A DNA stretch of 64,000 nt from Sphingopyxis sp. BSN-002. Lineage in GTDB: Bacteria > Pseudomonadota > Alphaproteobacteria > Sphingomonadales > Sphingomonadaceae. The position numbers and the translations under genes are program-made. Below are positions 43,589 through 53,472 of the stretch, piece after piece. Under the pieces are notes generated by a model. It was not told the origin of the DNA. It worked only from the letters and a program-made list of their open reading frames with translations, and made no database searches. How positions within the stretch are numbered: the stretch's first letter is position 1; every line of letters begins with the position of its first letter. The DNA lies in contig NZ_CP091804.1 of NCBI RefSeq assembly GCF_022024275.1, positions 1,550,001-1,614,000 of the forward strand. Direction: 5' to 3'.

Positions 43589-43713
43589 CGCGCCTTTCCA
43601 GACGGCCGGTTATCGGCTAAAGGACGCCCCATCACCGTTTCAGGGAGCTGACAGGATCATGGATCGCAACTGACCGCATCGCCGCAAGCCTTGCCTTCAG
43701 GAAAGCCCTATCC

Positions 43714-45309
43714 ATGTCCTCGATCACAATCTCCGATATCAGCTGGTCCACGCCCGACGGCCGCGCCGTCCTCTCGCGGCTCGACCTCGGTTTCCAGCGC
43801 GAACGCACCGGCATCGTCGGCCGCAACGGCGTCGGCAAGTCGACCCTGCTGCGCCTGCTGACCGGCGATCTTGCGCCCGCCTCGGGCTCGATCGCGATCG
43901 ACGGCACCATCGCGATGCTGCGCCAGACGGTGCAGGTCGATCCGGACGAGACGATCGCCGACCTGTTCGGCGCGCGCGCCGCGCTCGCGCTGCTCCGCAG
44001 GGCCGAGGCCGGCGAAGCAAGCGTCGGAGAGATCGGCGACGCCGACTGGACGCTCGAGGCGCGGATCGGCGAGGCGCTCGCCGCCGTCGGCCTGCCATTG
44101 CCCGCCGACACCGCTCTCGCGGCGCTCTCGGGCGGCCAGCGGACGCGCGCGGCGCTCGCCGGCGCGATGTTCGCACGGCCCGACTTCCTTCTGCTCGACG
44201 AACCCACCAACAACCTCGACCGCGAAGGGCGCGCCGCGGTGCGCGACCTGATCCGCGGCTGGCGCGGCGGCGCGATCGTTGTCAGCCACGACCGCGAGCT
44301 GCTGGAGGAAATGGACGCGATCGTCGAGCTCACCTCACTCGGCGCCGCGCGCTACGGCGGGGGCTGGAGCGCGTGGCGCGCGCGCAAGGATATCGAGCAG
44401 GCGGCCGCGGAAGCCGAACTCGCCGGCGCCGAAAAACGTCTCGGCCACGCCCGGCGCCAGGCGCAGGCGGCGACCGAGAAGCAGGACCGGCGCGACGCGC
44501 GCGGGCGCGCCAAGGCGGCGCGCGGCGACATGCCGAAAATCGCTATCGGCGGCCTCAAGCGCCGCGCCGAGGAAACCCGCGCCTCCGCAACGCGCCTCGC
44601 CGATCGCCAGCATCGCGAGGCCGAAACCGTGCTCGAAGCCGCACGCAGCCAGATCGAGGTGATCGATCCGCTCGCGGTCGGGCTTCCCTCGACCGGCCTC
44701 TCCGCCGCGCGCACCGTGCTCGAACTCGACCATGTCACGGCAGGCTATGTTGCGGGAAATCCGGTGATCGACGACCTGTCGCTGACGATCACCGGGCCCG
44801 AGCGGATCGCGATCACCGGACCCAACGGCTCGGGCAAGTCGACCCTGCTCGCGCTCGTCGCCGGCACGCTCGCCCCCTGGTCGGGCACGGTCCGGACCCC
44901 CGTTCGCCTCGCCCTGCTCGACCAGCGCGTCTCGCTCCTCGATCCGGCGCGGTCGATCGCGGCCAATTTCCTCGCGCTCAACCCCGGCGCCACCAACAAC
45001 GGGTGCCGTGCCGCGCTCGCGCGCTTCCGCTTTCGTGCCGACGCCGCCGACCGCATCGTCGGCACGCTCAGCGGCGGACAGATGCTCCGCGCCGGGCTCG
45101 CCTGCGTCCTCGGCGCCCCGCAGCCGCCGCAATTGCTGATCCTCGACGAGCCGGGCAACCACCTCGACCTCGACTCGCTGACCGCGGTCGAGACCGGGCT
45201 GGCCGCCTATGACGGCGCGTTGCTCGTCGTGAGCCACGATCCGGCTTTCCTCGACGCGATCGGCATCCAGCGCGAAATAGCGGCGGGTTTGGGGTCGGCA
45301 CCGGGGTGA
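43714..45309 (+). CDS. ABC-F family ATPase
   Basis: A 531-residue cytosolic protein with two ABC ATPase domains and no membrane region. First domain: Walker A GRNGVGKST, signature LSGGQRTR, Walker B LLLDEPTNNLD. Second: GPNGSGKST, LSGGQMLR, LLILDEPGNHLD. The linker (about 215-325) is long, Arg/Ala-rich and helical, as in translation factors that enter the ribosome E site. It could be a housekeeping Uup/EttA-like factor or an antibiotic-protection type; the N-terminal short form resembles the first. A start downstream of a weak ribosome site at 43714 is assumed. Confidence 0.85.
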   Translation: MSSITISDISWSTPDGRAVLSRLDLGFQRERTGIVGRNGVGKSTLLRLLTGDLAPASGSIAIDGTIAMLRQTVQVDPDETIADLFGARAALALLRRAEAGEASVGEIGDADWTLEARIGEALAAVGLPLPADTALAALSGGQRTRAALAGAMFARPDFLLLDEPTNNLDREGRAAVRDLIRGWRGGAIVVSHDRELLEEMDAIVELTSLGAARYGGGWSAWRARKDIEQAAAEAELAGAEKRLGHARRQAQAATEKQDRRDARGRAKAARGDMPKIAIGGLKRRAEETRASATRLADRQHREAETVLEAARSQIEVIDPLAVGLPSTGLSAARTVLELDHVTAGYVAGNPVIDDLSLTITGPERIAITGPNGSGKSTLLALVAGTLAPWSGTVRTPVRLALLDQRVSLLDPARSIAANFLALNPGATNNGCRAALARFRFRADAADRIVGTLSGGQMLRAGLACVLGAPQPPQLLILDEPGNHLDLDSLTAVETGLAAYDGALLVVSHDPAFLDAIGIQREIAAGLGSAPG

Positions 45310-45329
45310 GCGCGCACCGGGCGAAAAAA

Positions 45330-45357
45330 GAAGCCCGTCGGAGAACCGGCGGGCTTC
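45330..45357. terminator. Strong hairpin after the ABC-F gene
   Basis: GAAGCCCGTCGG pairs with CCGGCGGGCTTC (one G-T pair) around AGAA, 20 bp after the stop codon. An A-run precedes it, so a T-run is found only when read leftwards; it may work both ways. Confidence 0.6.
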
Positions 45358-45547
45358 GAGAAACAGGATGACTATGGTGGGTCACCCTGTGCTTGGGTCG
45401 CGGACACCGAATGGCCCGCCGCCGATCCGATTGCGCTACCCGATTGGGTAGCATCCGCACTTTTTTCATCGCATTACGCCTTGGCACGGCGCGATTTGCT
45501 CCTCTATCATGGCGCACAGCTGCCTATCTCGCCGACCGGGGACAAGC

Positions 45548-46711
45548 GTGCCGACCGATCCTGTGCCAATCCTGCCGCCCGATACCGATGCGTCCGCCGA
45601 ATGGGACGTGCTGAACGAGCTGATCGGCGAGATCTATGAATCGGTGCTCCATCCCGAACGCTGGAACGAGACGCTGACGCGGATAACCGGCGCGCTATGC
45701 CCGCTCCGCTGGGAATCGGCGTTCATCCTGTGGGAAAGCAATAATCCGCCCCGCGCGCGCTTCGTCGCCGCCTCGGGGCTCGCGGCGGGGCTTCAGGAAA
45801 TCTACACCGGGGTCTACGCCGGGATGAACACCTGGTCGCGGCGCTTCTCGCGCTATGCGAACGGCAGCGTGGTCGACAGTTACGACATCGTGACGCGCGA
45901 CGAATTCTATGAAACCGAATTTTTCCGCAATTTCCTGAAGCCTTACGGAATCGACCGGCTCGTCGGGGTGCTACTCGACCGGCGCGGGGGCGAACGGCTC
46001 GGGCTGATGCTGCCCGGCCCCGGCGACCGCGACACCGAAAAGCTGAAGCGCGGGCTTCGCGTCCTTGCGCCGCATATCCAGCGGGCGCTGCGGATCAGCG
46101 ACCGCCTCGCCTCGCTCGAACTCGCTGCAGGCGCCGCTCGCGCCGCCGCGGATGCTGCGCCCTTCGCGATTTTCAGCCTCGACGACCAGCTCGGCATCCT
46201 TGCCGCCAACGGCCGCTCCGCACGCTATGAAGAGGCGGGATTCATCCGCTTCGCCGGGAACCGGCTCACCTTCACCCATCCCGCGAGCCAGAAAAAGCTG
46301 CTCGATCTGGTGCGCGGCCCGGCGACGACCAGCCTCGCCTTTCAGGCCGTAAACGATGCGGGCGGCGAATGTCCGGTGCTGGCGGCGCGCCTTCCACGCC
46401 AAACCGCACAGCGCATGGGCGGTATCGAGCTCGGCGCTTCGCTGATCGTCACGATGGGCAGCGCCGTCGGCGAAACCCCCGTCGTCCAGATCGACCATGT
46501 CGCGCAATGGTTCGGCCTCACGCCGGCGGAGGCGCGGCTCGCCGTGGCGCTGGCGCGCGGACAGACGCTGCAGGATTATGCCGCGCTCCGCGCCGTCAGC
46601 CTCAACGCCGCCCGGTTCCTGCTCAAAGGAATCTTCCGCAAGACCGGGACGACCAGCCAGGCCCAGCTCCTCGCAACGCTGGCACGGCTCCCGGCCGGCA
46701 GCGGATCCTAG
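45548..46711 (+). CDS. LuxR-type helix-turn-helix regulator
   Basis: About 387 residues. The C-terminal 60 residues have the LuxR/GerE-type fold (HVAQWFGLTPAEARLAVALA then RGQTLQDYAALRAVSLNAAR), lacking the usual conserved middle glutamate set in part. The N-terminal 300 residues are a sensor region with PAS/GAF-like segments (WESAFILWESNNPPRARFVA; APFAIFSLDDQLGILAANG). Start chosen at GTG 45548 because GGGGAC lies seven bases before it; an ATG 39 bp upstream (45509) lacks such a site. Ligand unknown. It converges with the GST gene (4-bp overlap). Confidence 0.8.
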   Translation: MPTDPVPILPPDTDASAEWDVLNELIGEIYESVLHPERWNETLTRITGALCPLRWESAFILWESNNPPRARFVAASGLAAGLQEIYTGVYAGMNTWSRRFSRYANGSVVDSYDIVTRDEFYETEFFRNFLKPYGIDRLVGVLLDRRGGERLGLMLPGPGDRDTEKLKRGLRVLAPHIQRALRISDRLASLELAAGAARAAADAAPFAIFSLDDQLGILAANGRSARYEEAGFIRFAGNRLTFTHPASQKKLLDLVRGPATTSLAFQAVNDAGGECPVLAARLPRQTAQRMGGIELGASLIVTMGSAVGETPVVQIDHVAQWFGLTPAEARLAVALARGQTLQDYAALRAVSLNAARFLLKGIFRKTGTTSQAQLLATLARLPAGSGS

Positions 46712-47358
46712 GCTGCCAGCACCTTCGCCATCATCCGTTCCTCCTTCTCGACCCACGGCGCAAGGCTCGGGCGCGACAGGATCGCCTCGCTCCAAGCCGC
46801 GGTCTTCGGGTGCGTCGCGGCGTCGATGCACGCGCCGCAGTGGCGGAAATTCATCAGCGGTGAAGCGACCGCCAGGTCGGCAAGCGTGAAACGGCCGCCG
46901 ACCAGATAGCCCGACGCGGGAATCGCGCTTTCCAGATAGGCGAGCAGCTTTGGCAACTCCTCGGCCTCGGCCTGCGCCGCCGCCGCCAGATCGCCTTCGC
47001 GGCCGAGGAATTTTGGCGAGACGATGCGGTTGAAGAACATCTTTCCGCTGCACGCGGCGAACACCGTATCGCCGAATTCGTCCCACCAGATCACGCGTCC
47101 GCGCTCCTGCGGATCGGCCGGAATCAGGGCCGGCTCGGGGTGTTTCGCTTCCAGATAGTGGATGATCGCGCTCGAATCGGCGAGCAGGAAGCCGTCGTCG
47201 TCCATCGCGGGCATTTTCCCGAGCGGCGAGGCGGCGCGGAAACCCGGATCGGGGTCGCCGATTCCGACGCCCTTCAGCTCGAATTCGATCCCTTTTTCGC
47301 CCAGATAGCCGAGCAATTTGCGCACGAACGGCGACACCACCGAACCGTAAATGATCAT
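46708..47358 (-). CDS. Glutathione S-transferase-like protein
   Basis: A 216-residue GST. The N-terminal thioredoxin-like part begins MIIYGSVVSPFVRKLLGYLG (catalytic serine near residue 9) and has GKMPAMDDDGFLLADSSAI with the glutathione-binding cis-proline and SSAI motif. The C-terminal helical half carries FTLADLAVASPLMNF with the conserved N-capping box. Substrates cannot be predicted. Start 47358 follows AAGGGAGATTG. No co-transcribed genes. Confidence 0.88.
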   Translation of the reverse strand: MIIYGSVVSPFVRKLLGYLGEKGIEFELKGVGIGDPDPGFRAASPLGKMPAMDDDGFLLADSSAIIHYLEAKHPEPALIPADPQERGRVIWWDEFGDTVFAACSGKMFFNRIVSPKFLGREGDLAAAAQAEAEELPKLLAYLESAIPASGYLVGGRFTLADLAVASPLMNFRHCGACIDAATHPKTAAWSEAILSRPSLAPWVEKEERMMAKVLAA

Positions 47359-47531
47359 CCCGCAATCTCCCTTTATTCCGGTCTTATAGCATAGGTTAAA
47401 GGCCGCGCGCCGCAAGCCGTCCGACACCACCGGAACGGCTGCGAAATAAACTTGCTATCAACCCTTCGGCGTGAAACATCTGCGACCGGAGGGGGGCGCT
47501 GCCGCGGCAGCCATCAGGCAGGATTCAACGC

Positions 47532-49154
47532 ATGCGCCCTTCGACCTGGGCAGACCGGCTGCTGGCCCTGCTTGTCCGCTTCGTCGGCCTTGTGATCCTC
47601 CTCGCGACGCTCGTCGCAGCGGCGGCGAGCTTTCTCTACAACCAGTCCGAAGAGGGCGATCAGGCGGCTCGCGTCGCGATGCAGGTCAATATGCGGCTGC
47701 GCGATCATGTCGCGGTCCTCGAAGGGGTGCGCGCGCTCTACCAGTCGGATCCGAGCTCGAGCGGCCCCGGCATCCGCGCCTACCTCTCGTCGCTCCAGCC
47801 GCAGGTGCGGACACCGGGCATGGAGGGTATCGGCATCGCCGCGGCTTTCCCCGCGGCGGCGCCCGAACTGCCCGAGGCACAGCTTCGCCAGAACTACGGC
47901 CAGGACATCAGGGTCTGGCCCGCGGCTACCGACCAGAAAATCGGATTCGCGGTCACGCTCGTCGAACCCTATACGCCGCGCCGCCACGTCGCGCTCGGCT
48001 TCGACATGTACAGCGATCCGACGCGGCGGGCTGCGATGCGCCGCGCCTGGCAGACCGGCCAGCCCGCCGCGAGCGGGGTCGTTTCGCTCGCGCAGGAAAA
48101 GGCGACGACGCACAAGCAAAAGGGTTTCCTGATCTATATTCCGGTCTATGCGCGCCGACCCGCCTCGCCGCTGACCAACGTCGCGACGCGCCCCGGGACA
48201 CGCCCGATCGAAGCCTTCATCTATGCTCCGTTCCGCGGCCAGGACATGATGAAGGCCGTCCTCGGGGAACAGATCAACGGCATCGACGGGCTCGAAGTCT
48301 ACGCCGGCGACGGCCCGAAGGCGCAGCTTCTCTATCGTCACGGGCAGGTCGGCTGGGATGCGCACGAACAGAAGCTGCGCGTCGCCGACCGCGAATGGAC
48401 GATGCGCATCTCCTACGGCCGTTTCTTCGAACGGCTCGGCCGCCCCTTCGCCATCTTCCTCTTCGGCCTTGCTCTCGCGATCCTCGCCACGCAGCTCCAC
48501 CGCGTCCAGCAGCGCCGCGTCGGCGTGGCGCAGGCACTCGCCGCCGAACAGGCGCGCCATGCCGAAGACCGCGAACTGATGATCGGAGAGATGGCGCACC
48601 GCATGAAAAACGCCTTTGCCCGCATCGGCGCGCTCGCCCGCATCACCCTGCGCGAATCCGAAAACCTGCAGGATTTCGAAAAGAGGTTCGACGGCCGCAT
48701 GCGCGCGCTTTCGGACGCCAAACAGATGCTGGTTACCGGTGCGGTCGACACCGTCGAACTCGGCAAGATCGTCCACCGCGAGCTGGAAATCGCCGGCTGG
48801 TCCGGCGAGCGTCTGGCGGCACTCGACGGCCCGGTCGTCCGGCTTGAGGATGAAAGCGCGCAGGCCATCTCGCTCGCGGTCCACGAACTGGTGACAAACA
48901 GCATCAAATATGGCGCGCTGTCGGGGCGCGGCGGCGATCTCGCCGTCGGCTGGCGCATCGACGCCGGCGATGTCGAATTCCGCTGGACCGAAACCGGCCT
49001 CGCCGCGACGCCCGACATCGGCACCGAAAGCTTTGGCACCCAGTTCATCCGCTCGCTGATCGAGCGGCAATTGAAGGGCAGCTGGGAACGCAGCGCGGTT
49101 GACAATGGCCTCGCCATCGTCATTCGCTGGCCGGACGATGGCTCTACCACCTGA
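47532..49154 (+). CDS. CHASE-domain sensor histidine kinase, HisKA_2/HWE type
   Basis: A 540-residue membrane kinase. Transmembrane helices at about 13-36 and 310-325 bracket a periplasmic CHASE domain (VRTPGMEGIGIAAAFPAAA, PYTPRRHVALGFDMYSDPTR), as in receptors for small organic ligands. The cytoplasmic part has the phosphoacceptor H356 in GEMAHRMKNAFARIGALAR, and the ATPase N-box HELVTNSIKYGALS (N456). The remaining G-box is short, as in HWE/HisKA_2 enzymes. The cognate regulator is not adjacent. The 3' end overlaps the oxoprolinase start by 17 bp, so the two may be coupled. Confidence 0.87.
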   Translation: MRPSTWADRLLALLVRFVGLVILLATLVAAAASFLYNQSEEGDQAARVAMQVNMRLRDHVAVLEGVRALYQSDPSSSGPGIRAYLSSLQPQVRTPGMEGIGIAAAFPAAAPELPEAQLRQNYGQDIRVWPAATDQKIGFAVTLVEPYTPRRHVALGFDMYSDPTRRAAMRRAWQTGQPAASGVVSLAQEKATTHKQKGFLIYIPVYARRPASPLTNVATRPGTRPIEAFIYAPFRGQDMMKAVLGEQINGIDGLEVYAGDGPKAQLLYRHGQVGWDAHEQKLRVADREWTMRISYGRFFERLGRPFAIFLFGLALAILATQLHRVQQRRVGVAQALAAEQARHAEDRELMIGEMAHRMKNAFARIGALARITLRESENLQDFEKRFDGRMRALSDAKQMLVTGAVDTVELGKIVHRELEIAGWSGERLAALDGPVVRLEDESAQAISLAVHELVTNSIKYGALSGRGGDLAVGWRIDAGDVEFRWTETGLAATPDIGTESFGTQFIRSLIERQLKGSWERSAVDNGLAIVIRWPDDGSTT

Positions 49155-52100
49155 CGACCGCTGGCATATCTGGATCGATCGCGGCGGCACCTTCACCGAC
49201 GTCGTCGCGCGCAGCCCCGACGGCGCCGTCGTCACCACCAAATATCTGAGTGAAGACCCCGCCCGCCCCGGCGACGCCGCGGTCAATGCGATCCGCGACC
49301 TCACCGGCGCAGGCAGCGGCGACCTGCCGCCGCTCGCGATCCGCATGGGCAGTACCGTCGCGACCAACGCGCTCCTCGAACGCAAGGGCGAGCCGACCTT
49401 GCTCGCGATCACGGCAGGCTTCGGCGACGCGCTGACGATCGGCTATCAGGACCGCCCGGAACTCTTCGCGCGCAAACTCGACCGCACGCCCCCGCCGCAT
49501 GCCGAGGTCGCCGAGATCTCCGAGCGCATCGGACCCGACGGCGCCGTCCTGACCGCGCTTGACGAGCAAGCCGCCCGCGCTTCGCTGCAAGCCGCCCGCG
49601 ACCGCGGCCTCACCAGCATCGCGATCGTGCTGATGCACGGCTATCGCTACCCCGATCACGAACAACGCCTCGCTGACATCGCCACCGACGTCGGCTTCAC
49701 CCAAATCTCGACCAGCCACGACGTCAGCGCGCTGATCAAGCTCGTGGGCCGCGGCGACACGACGCTCGCCGACGCCTATCTTTCGCCCGTGCTGCGCCAC
49801 TATGTCGACCAGTTCGTCGCGCAATTGGGCGACGGCGTCGACCCGCAGTTCATGAAAAGCTCGGGCGGTCTCGCCTCCGCCACCGCTTTCCACGGCCGCG
49901 ACGCGATCCTCTCGGGTCCCGCGGGCGGCATCGTCGGCATGGTCGGCAGCGCCGCCCCGCTCGGCAAGACCCGCCTCATCGGCTTCGACATGGGCGGCAC
50001 CTCGACCGACGTCAGTCACTATTCCGGCCGCCTCGAACGCGACAACGAAACGATCGTCGCAGGCACGCGCATCCGCGCCCCGATGCTCCGCATCCACACC
50101 GTTGCTGCCGGGGGCGGTTCGATCTGCCGCTGGGACGGCGCGCGCCTGCTCGTCGGCCCCGAGAGCGCCGGCGCGAACCCCGGTCCCGCCGCCTACGGCC
50201 GCGGCGGGCCGCTCACCGTCACCGACTGCAACGTCCTGCTCGGCAAGATCCAGCCCGATCATTTCCCGAAGCTCTTCGGCCCGAATGGCGACCAGCCGCT
50301 CGACCGCGCGGTCGTCGTGCGCAAATTCGCCGCGATGGCCGCCGAGGTCGGAAACATCACCCCCGAAGCGCTCGCCGAGGGTCTGCTCGCCATCGCGGTC
50401 CAGCAGATGGCGAACGCGATCAAGCGCATCACCATCGCGCGCGGCCACGACCTGACGCAGGGCTACAGCCTCACCGGCTTCGGCGGCGCCGCGGGCCAGC
50501 ATGTGTGTCTCGTCGCCGATGCGCTCGGCGTCGACGAAATCCTGCTTCATCCGCTTGCGGGTGTGCTCTCGGCCTATGGCATGGGCCTCGCCAAACCCTC
50601 GGCGATCCGCGAGCGAACGTTGGCGCTCAAACTCGACGGGTATTGCGAAGCTACGCTTGCCGCCACTGAAAGCGAATTGTCGGAACAAGCCCGCGCCGAC
50701 CTCACCGGCGGCGCCGAAACCGCACGTGAAACCCTGCTCTTCGTCCGCCTGGCCGACAGCGACAATGCGATCGAGCTGCCGCTCGCATCGCCCGCCGAGG
50801 TAGCGGCCGCCTTCGCCGCAGCCTTCCGCCAGCGCTTCGGCTACGCCCCGCACGCCAATCTGGTCGTCGACCGCATCCGTGTCGAGCTGACCGAGAGCGG
50901 CGAAGCTCCCGCAACCCTGCCCCCGCCTGAGGCAACGGCAGGCACGCCCCCCGAAAGCGCTACCGCTTGGCTTGCCGGGGCGGCGCACACCATCCCTCTT
51001 CACCAGCGTGAAGCACTGGCTGTGGGTGCCAGCGTCGCCGGCCCCGCGATCATCATCGACCCGCTCTCGACCACCATCGTCGAACCCGGCTGGCGTGCCG
51101 AGGTCCAGCACGAAGGCACACTGCTCCTGGCCCGCACCCACTCGGTCGAGACGCACGCCGCTGCATCCGGCGACTTCGCCACCCCCGACCCCGTCCGCCT
51201 CGAAATCTTCAACAGCCTGTTCATGGCGATCGCCGAGGAAATGGGGGGCGCGCTCCAGCACAGCGCCTCGTCGATCAACATCCGCGAGCGACTCGATTTC
51301 TCCTGCGCGCTCTTCGACGGCGAAGGCCGGCTCGTCGCCAACGCGCCGCACATGCCTGTCCACCTCGGTTCGATGGGCGAGAGCGTCCGCACCATCCTCC
51401 GCCAGCGCACCGCCGACGGCCGCGGCATCCGGCGCGGCGACGCCTACGCCCTCAACGCACCCTACGACGGCGGGACCCACCTGCCCGACATCACCGTCAT
51501 CATGCCCGTGTTCGTGGCCAAAGAATACGAGGAGAGCGATGCGCCGAGCTTCTTCGTCGCCGCGCGCGGCCACCACGCCGACCTCGGCGGCATCGCGCCC
51601 GGATCGATGCCCCCCGACAGCCGGAGCATCGCCGACGAGGGCATCCTCTTCGACAATGTCCTGATCGTCGACGACGGAAACTTCCTCGACGCCGCCGTCC
51701 ACGCGCACCTTACCGCCGGCGACTGGCCCGCGCGTAACCCCGGGCTCAACATCGCCGACCTGAAAGCACAGGTCGCCGCCTGCCAGCGCGGCGCCAGCGC
51801 GCTCGTCGACCTCTCGGCCGCGCACGGTGCCGCCACCGTCGCGGCCTATATGGCGCATGGGCAGCGCCAAGCCGAGGCCGCGGTCCGCCAGCTCATCGCG
51901 CGCCTCGAAGACGGCACCTTCACCTACGCGATGGACAATGGCGCCAAGGTCGCCGTCGCAGTAAAGGTCGACCGCAAGGCCCGCCACGTCACCATCGACT
52001 TCACCGGCTCGTCGGCAACCTTGCCCGACAATTTCAACGCGCCCGCCCCCGTGGTCCGCGCCGCAGTCCTCTACGTCCTGCGCACGATGCTCGACGACCC

Positions 52101-52743
52101 GATCCCGATGAACGAGGGCTGCCTCACCCCCGTCACGCTGATCGTCCCCGAAGACTCGATGCTCTCGCCGCGCTACCCTGCCGCGGTCGTCGCGGGCAAT
52201 GTCGAGACGAGCCAGGTCATCACCGACGCGCTTTTCATCGCCTTCGGTGCGATGGCCGGGGCGCAGGGGACGATGAACAATTTCACCTTCGGCAACGACG
52301 CGCATCAATATTACGAGACGATCGCCGGCGGCTCGGGCGCCGGCCCCGGCTTCGACGGCACCAGCGTCATCCAGACGCATATGACCAACAGCCGCATGAC
52401 CGACCCCGAAGTGATGGAAACGCGCTTCCCCGTCATCGTCGAGCAATTCTCGATCCGCAAAGGTTCGGGCGGCGCCGGCCGCTGGCATGGCGGCGACGGC
52501 GCCACCCGCCGCATCCGCTTCCGCGAAGCAATGGCCGCGAACATCCTCGCGAACCGGCGGCAGATTGCCCCCAGCGGTCTCGCGGGCGGCGAAGACGCCG
52601 CGCCCGGCCGCAACTGGGTCGAACGGGTAGACGGCCGCATCGAAATCCTCGCGGCCACCGGCAGCGCCGACCTCGCCGCGGGCGATGCCTTCGTGATCGA
52701 AACGCCCGGCGGCGGCGGTTACGGGAAATCAGGGGAGAGATAA
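49138..52743 (+). CDS. 5-oxoprolinase / hydantoinase-type enzyme, A and B subunits fused
   Basis: A 1201-residue fusion. Residues 1 to about 660 are the HyuA/ATPase half: WHIWIDRGGTFTDVVARSPD near the start, then FDMGGTSTDVSHYSG and PLAGVLSAYGMGLAKPSAIR. Residues about 680-1195 are the HyuB half: SINIRERLDFSCALFDGEGR, GTHLPDITVIMP and the end GDAFVIETPGGGGYG. This arrangement is that of eukaryotic-type 5-oxoprolinase, opening 5-oxo-L-proline to glutamate with ATP; hydantoin or acetone carboxylation cannot be excluded. Neighbouring DUF969/DUF979/DUF2891 genes support the first. Start at 49138 (MALPPDDRWHIW). Confidence 0.88.
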   Translation: MALPPDDRWHIWIDRGGTFTDVVARSPDGAVVTTKYLSEDPARPGDAAVNAIRDLTGAGSGDLPPLAIRMGSTVATNALLERKGEPTLLAITAGFGDALTIGYQDRPELFARKLDRTPPPHAEVAEISERIGPDGAVLTALDEQAARASLQAARDRGLTSIAIVLMHGYRYPDHEQRLADIATDVGFTQISTSHDVSALIKLVGRGDTTLADAYLSPVLRHYVDQFVAQLGDGVDPQFMKSSGGLASATAFHGRDAILSGPAGGIVGMVGSAAPLGKTRLIGFDMGGTSTDVSHYSGRLERDNETIVAGTRIRAPMLRIHTVAAGGGSICRWDGARLLVGPESAGANPGPAAYGRGGPLTVTDCNVLLGKIQPDHFPKLFGPNGDQPLDRAVVVRKFAAMAAEVGNITPEALAEGLLAIAVQQMANAIKRITIARGHDLTQGYSLTGFGGAAGQHVCLVADALGVDEILLHPLAGVLSAYGMGLAKPSAIRERTLALKLDGYCEATLAATESELSEQARADLTGGAETARETLLFVRLADSDNAIELPLASPAEVAAAFAAAFRQRFGYAPHANLVVDRIRVELTESGEAPATLPPPEATAGTPPESATAWLAGAAHTIPLHQREALAVGASVAGPAIIIDPLSTTIVEPGWRAEVQHEGTLLLARTHSVETHAAASGDFATPDPVRLEIFNSLFMAIAEEMGGALQHSASSINIRERLDFSCALFDGEGRLVANAPHMPVHLGSMGESVRTILRQRTADGRGIRRGDAYALNAPYDGGTHLPDITVIMPVFVAKEYEESDAPSFFVAARGHHADLGGIAPGSMPPDSRSIADEGILFDNVLIVDDGNFLDAAVHAHLTAGDWPARNPGLNIADLKAQVAACQRGASALVDLSAAHGAATVAAYMAHGQRQAEAAVRQLIARLEDGTFTYAMDNGAKVAVAVKVDRKARHVTIDFTGSSATLPDNFNAPAPVVRAAVLYVLRTMLDDPIPMNEGCLTPVTLIVPEDSMLSPRYPAAVVAGNVETSQVITDALFIAFGAMAGAQGTMNNFTFGNDAHQYYETIAGGSGAGPGFDGTSVIQTHMTNSRMTDPEVMETRFPVIVEQFSIRKGSGGAGRWHGGDGATRRIRFREAMAANILANRRQIAPSGLAGGEDAAPGRNWVERVDGRIEILAATGSADLAAGDAFVIETPGGGGYGKSGER

Positions 52744-52800
52744 TTTGGCGACGGCGCGGTCTACCCCACGCGGGGACGACGGAATGAAGGGGTACCGATC

Positions 52801-53472
52801 ATGCTCGTCCTGATCGGCATCGCGATCATCATCGCGGGCTTCCTGCTCCGCTTCAATCCGCTGCTCGTCATCATGGCCTCGGCGCTCGCGACCGGGCTCG
52901 CCGCAGGGCTCGATATCGCCGCGATCGTCGCCGCCTTCGGCAAGGCGTTCAACGACACGCGCTATGTCTCGATCATCTGGATCGTCCTCCCCGTCATTGG
53001 CCTGCTCGAGGCTTATGGCCTCCAGCAGCACGCCCGCAGCCTGATCGACCGCATGAAGGGCACGACGCTCGGACGCCTGCTCACCGGCTACCTGCTGCTC
53101 CGGCAGGCGCTGTCGGCGGTCGGCCTCACCTCGGTCGCGGGGCATGCGCAGACCGTCCGCCCGCTCGTCGCGCCGATGGCCGAAGCCGCCGCCGAAGCAA
53201 GGAACGACGCCCTCACCGAAGACCAACGCGAGGAAGTGAAAGCCTTTGCTGCCGCAACCGACAATGTCGGCCTCTTCTTCGGCGAGGATATCTTCCTCGC
53301 GATCGGCTCGATCCTGCTAATGAAAGGCCTGCTCGACGGCTATGGCTATCAGATCGAGCCGCTGCACTTCTCGCTCTGGGCGATTCCGACCGCGATCGCC
53401 GCTTTCCTGATCCACGGCTTCCGCCTCCGACGCCTCGAAAAGCGGATGAAGAAGCGGGAGGCTGGCGCATGA
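52801..53472 (+). CDS. DUF969 membrane protein
   Basis: A 223-residue inner-membrane protein with about six hydrophobic helices. VIMASALATGLAAGLDIAAI and IIWIVLPVIGLLEAYGLQQH match DUF969. In Bacillus and others, DUF969, DUF979 and DUF2891 occur next to a pyroglutamyl peptidase; here the same trio follows an oxoprolinase. A transporter role for 5-oxoproline or its peptides, together with DUF979, is plausible but inferred. Its start follows GAAGGGG; the stop overlaps DUF979 by 4 bp. Confidence 0.87.
   Translation: MLVLIGIAIIIAGFLLRFNPLLVIMASALATGLAAGLDIAAIVAAFGKAFNDTRYVSIIWIVLPVIGLLEAYGLQQHARSLIDRMKGTTLGRLLTGYLLLRQALSAVGLTSVAGHAQTVRPLVAPMAEAAAEARNDALTEDQREEVKAFAAATDNVGLFFGEDIFLAIGSILLMKGLLDGYGYQIEPLHFSLWAIPTAIAAFLIHGFRLRRLEKRMKKREAGA

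Noticed and set aside
45509-45547. ATG start 39 bp upstream in the LuxR-type gene
   Set aside because: No ribosome binding site, whereas GTG 45548 has GGGGAC at proper distance.
49144-52488. An 1114-codon minus-strand open frame opposite the oxoprolinase
   Set aside because: Shadow of codon bias; the sense strand carries full HyuA/HyuB motifs.
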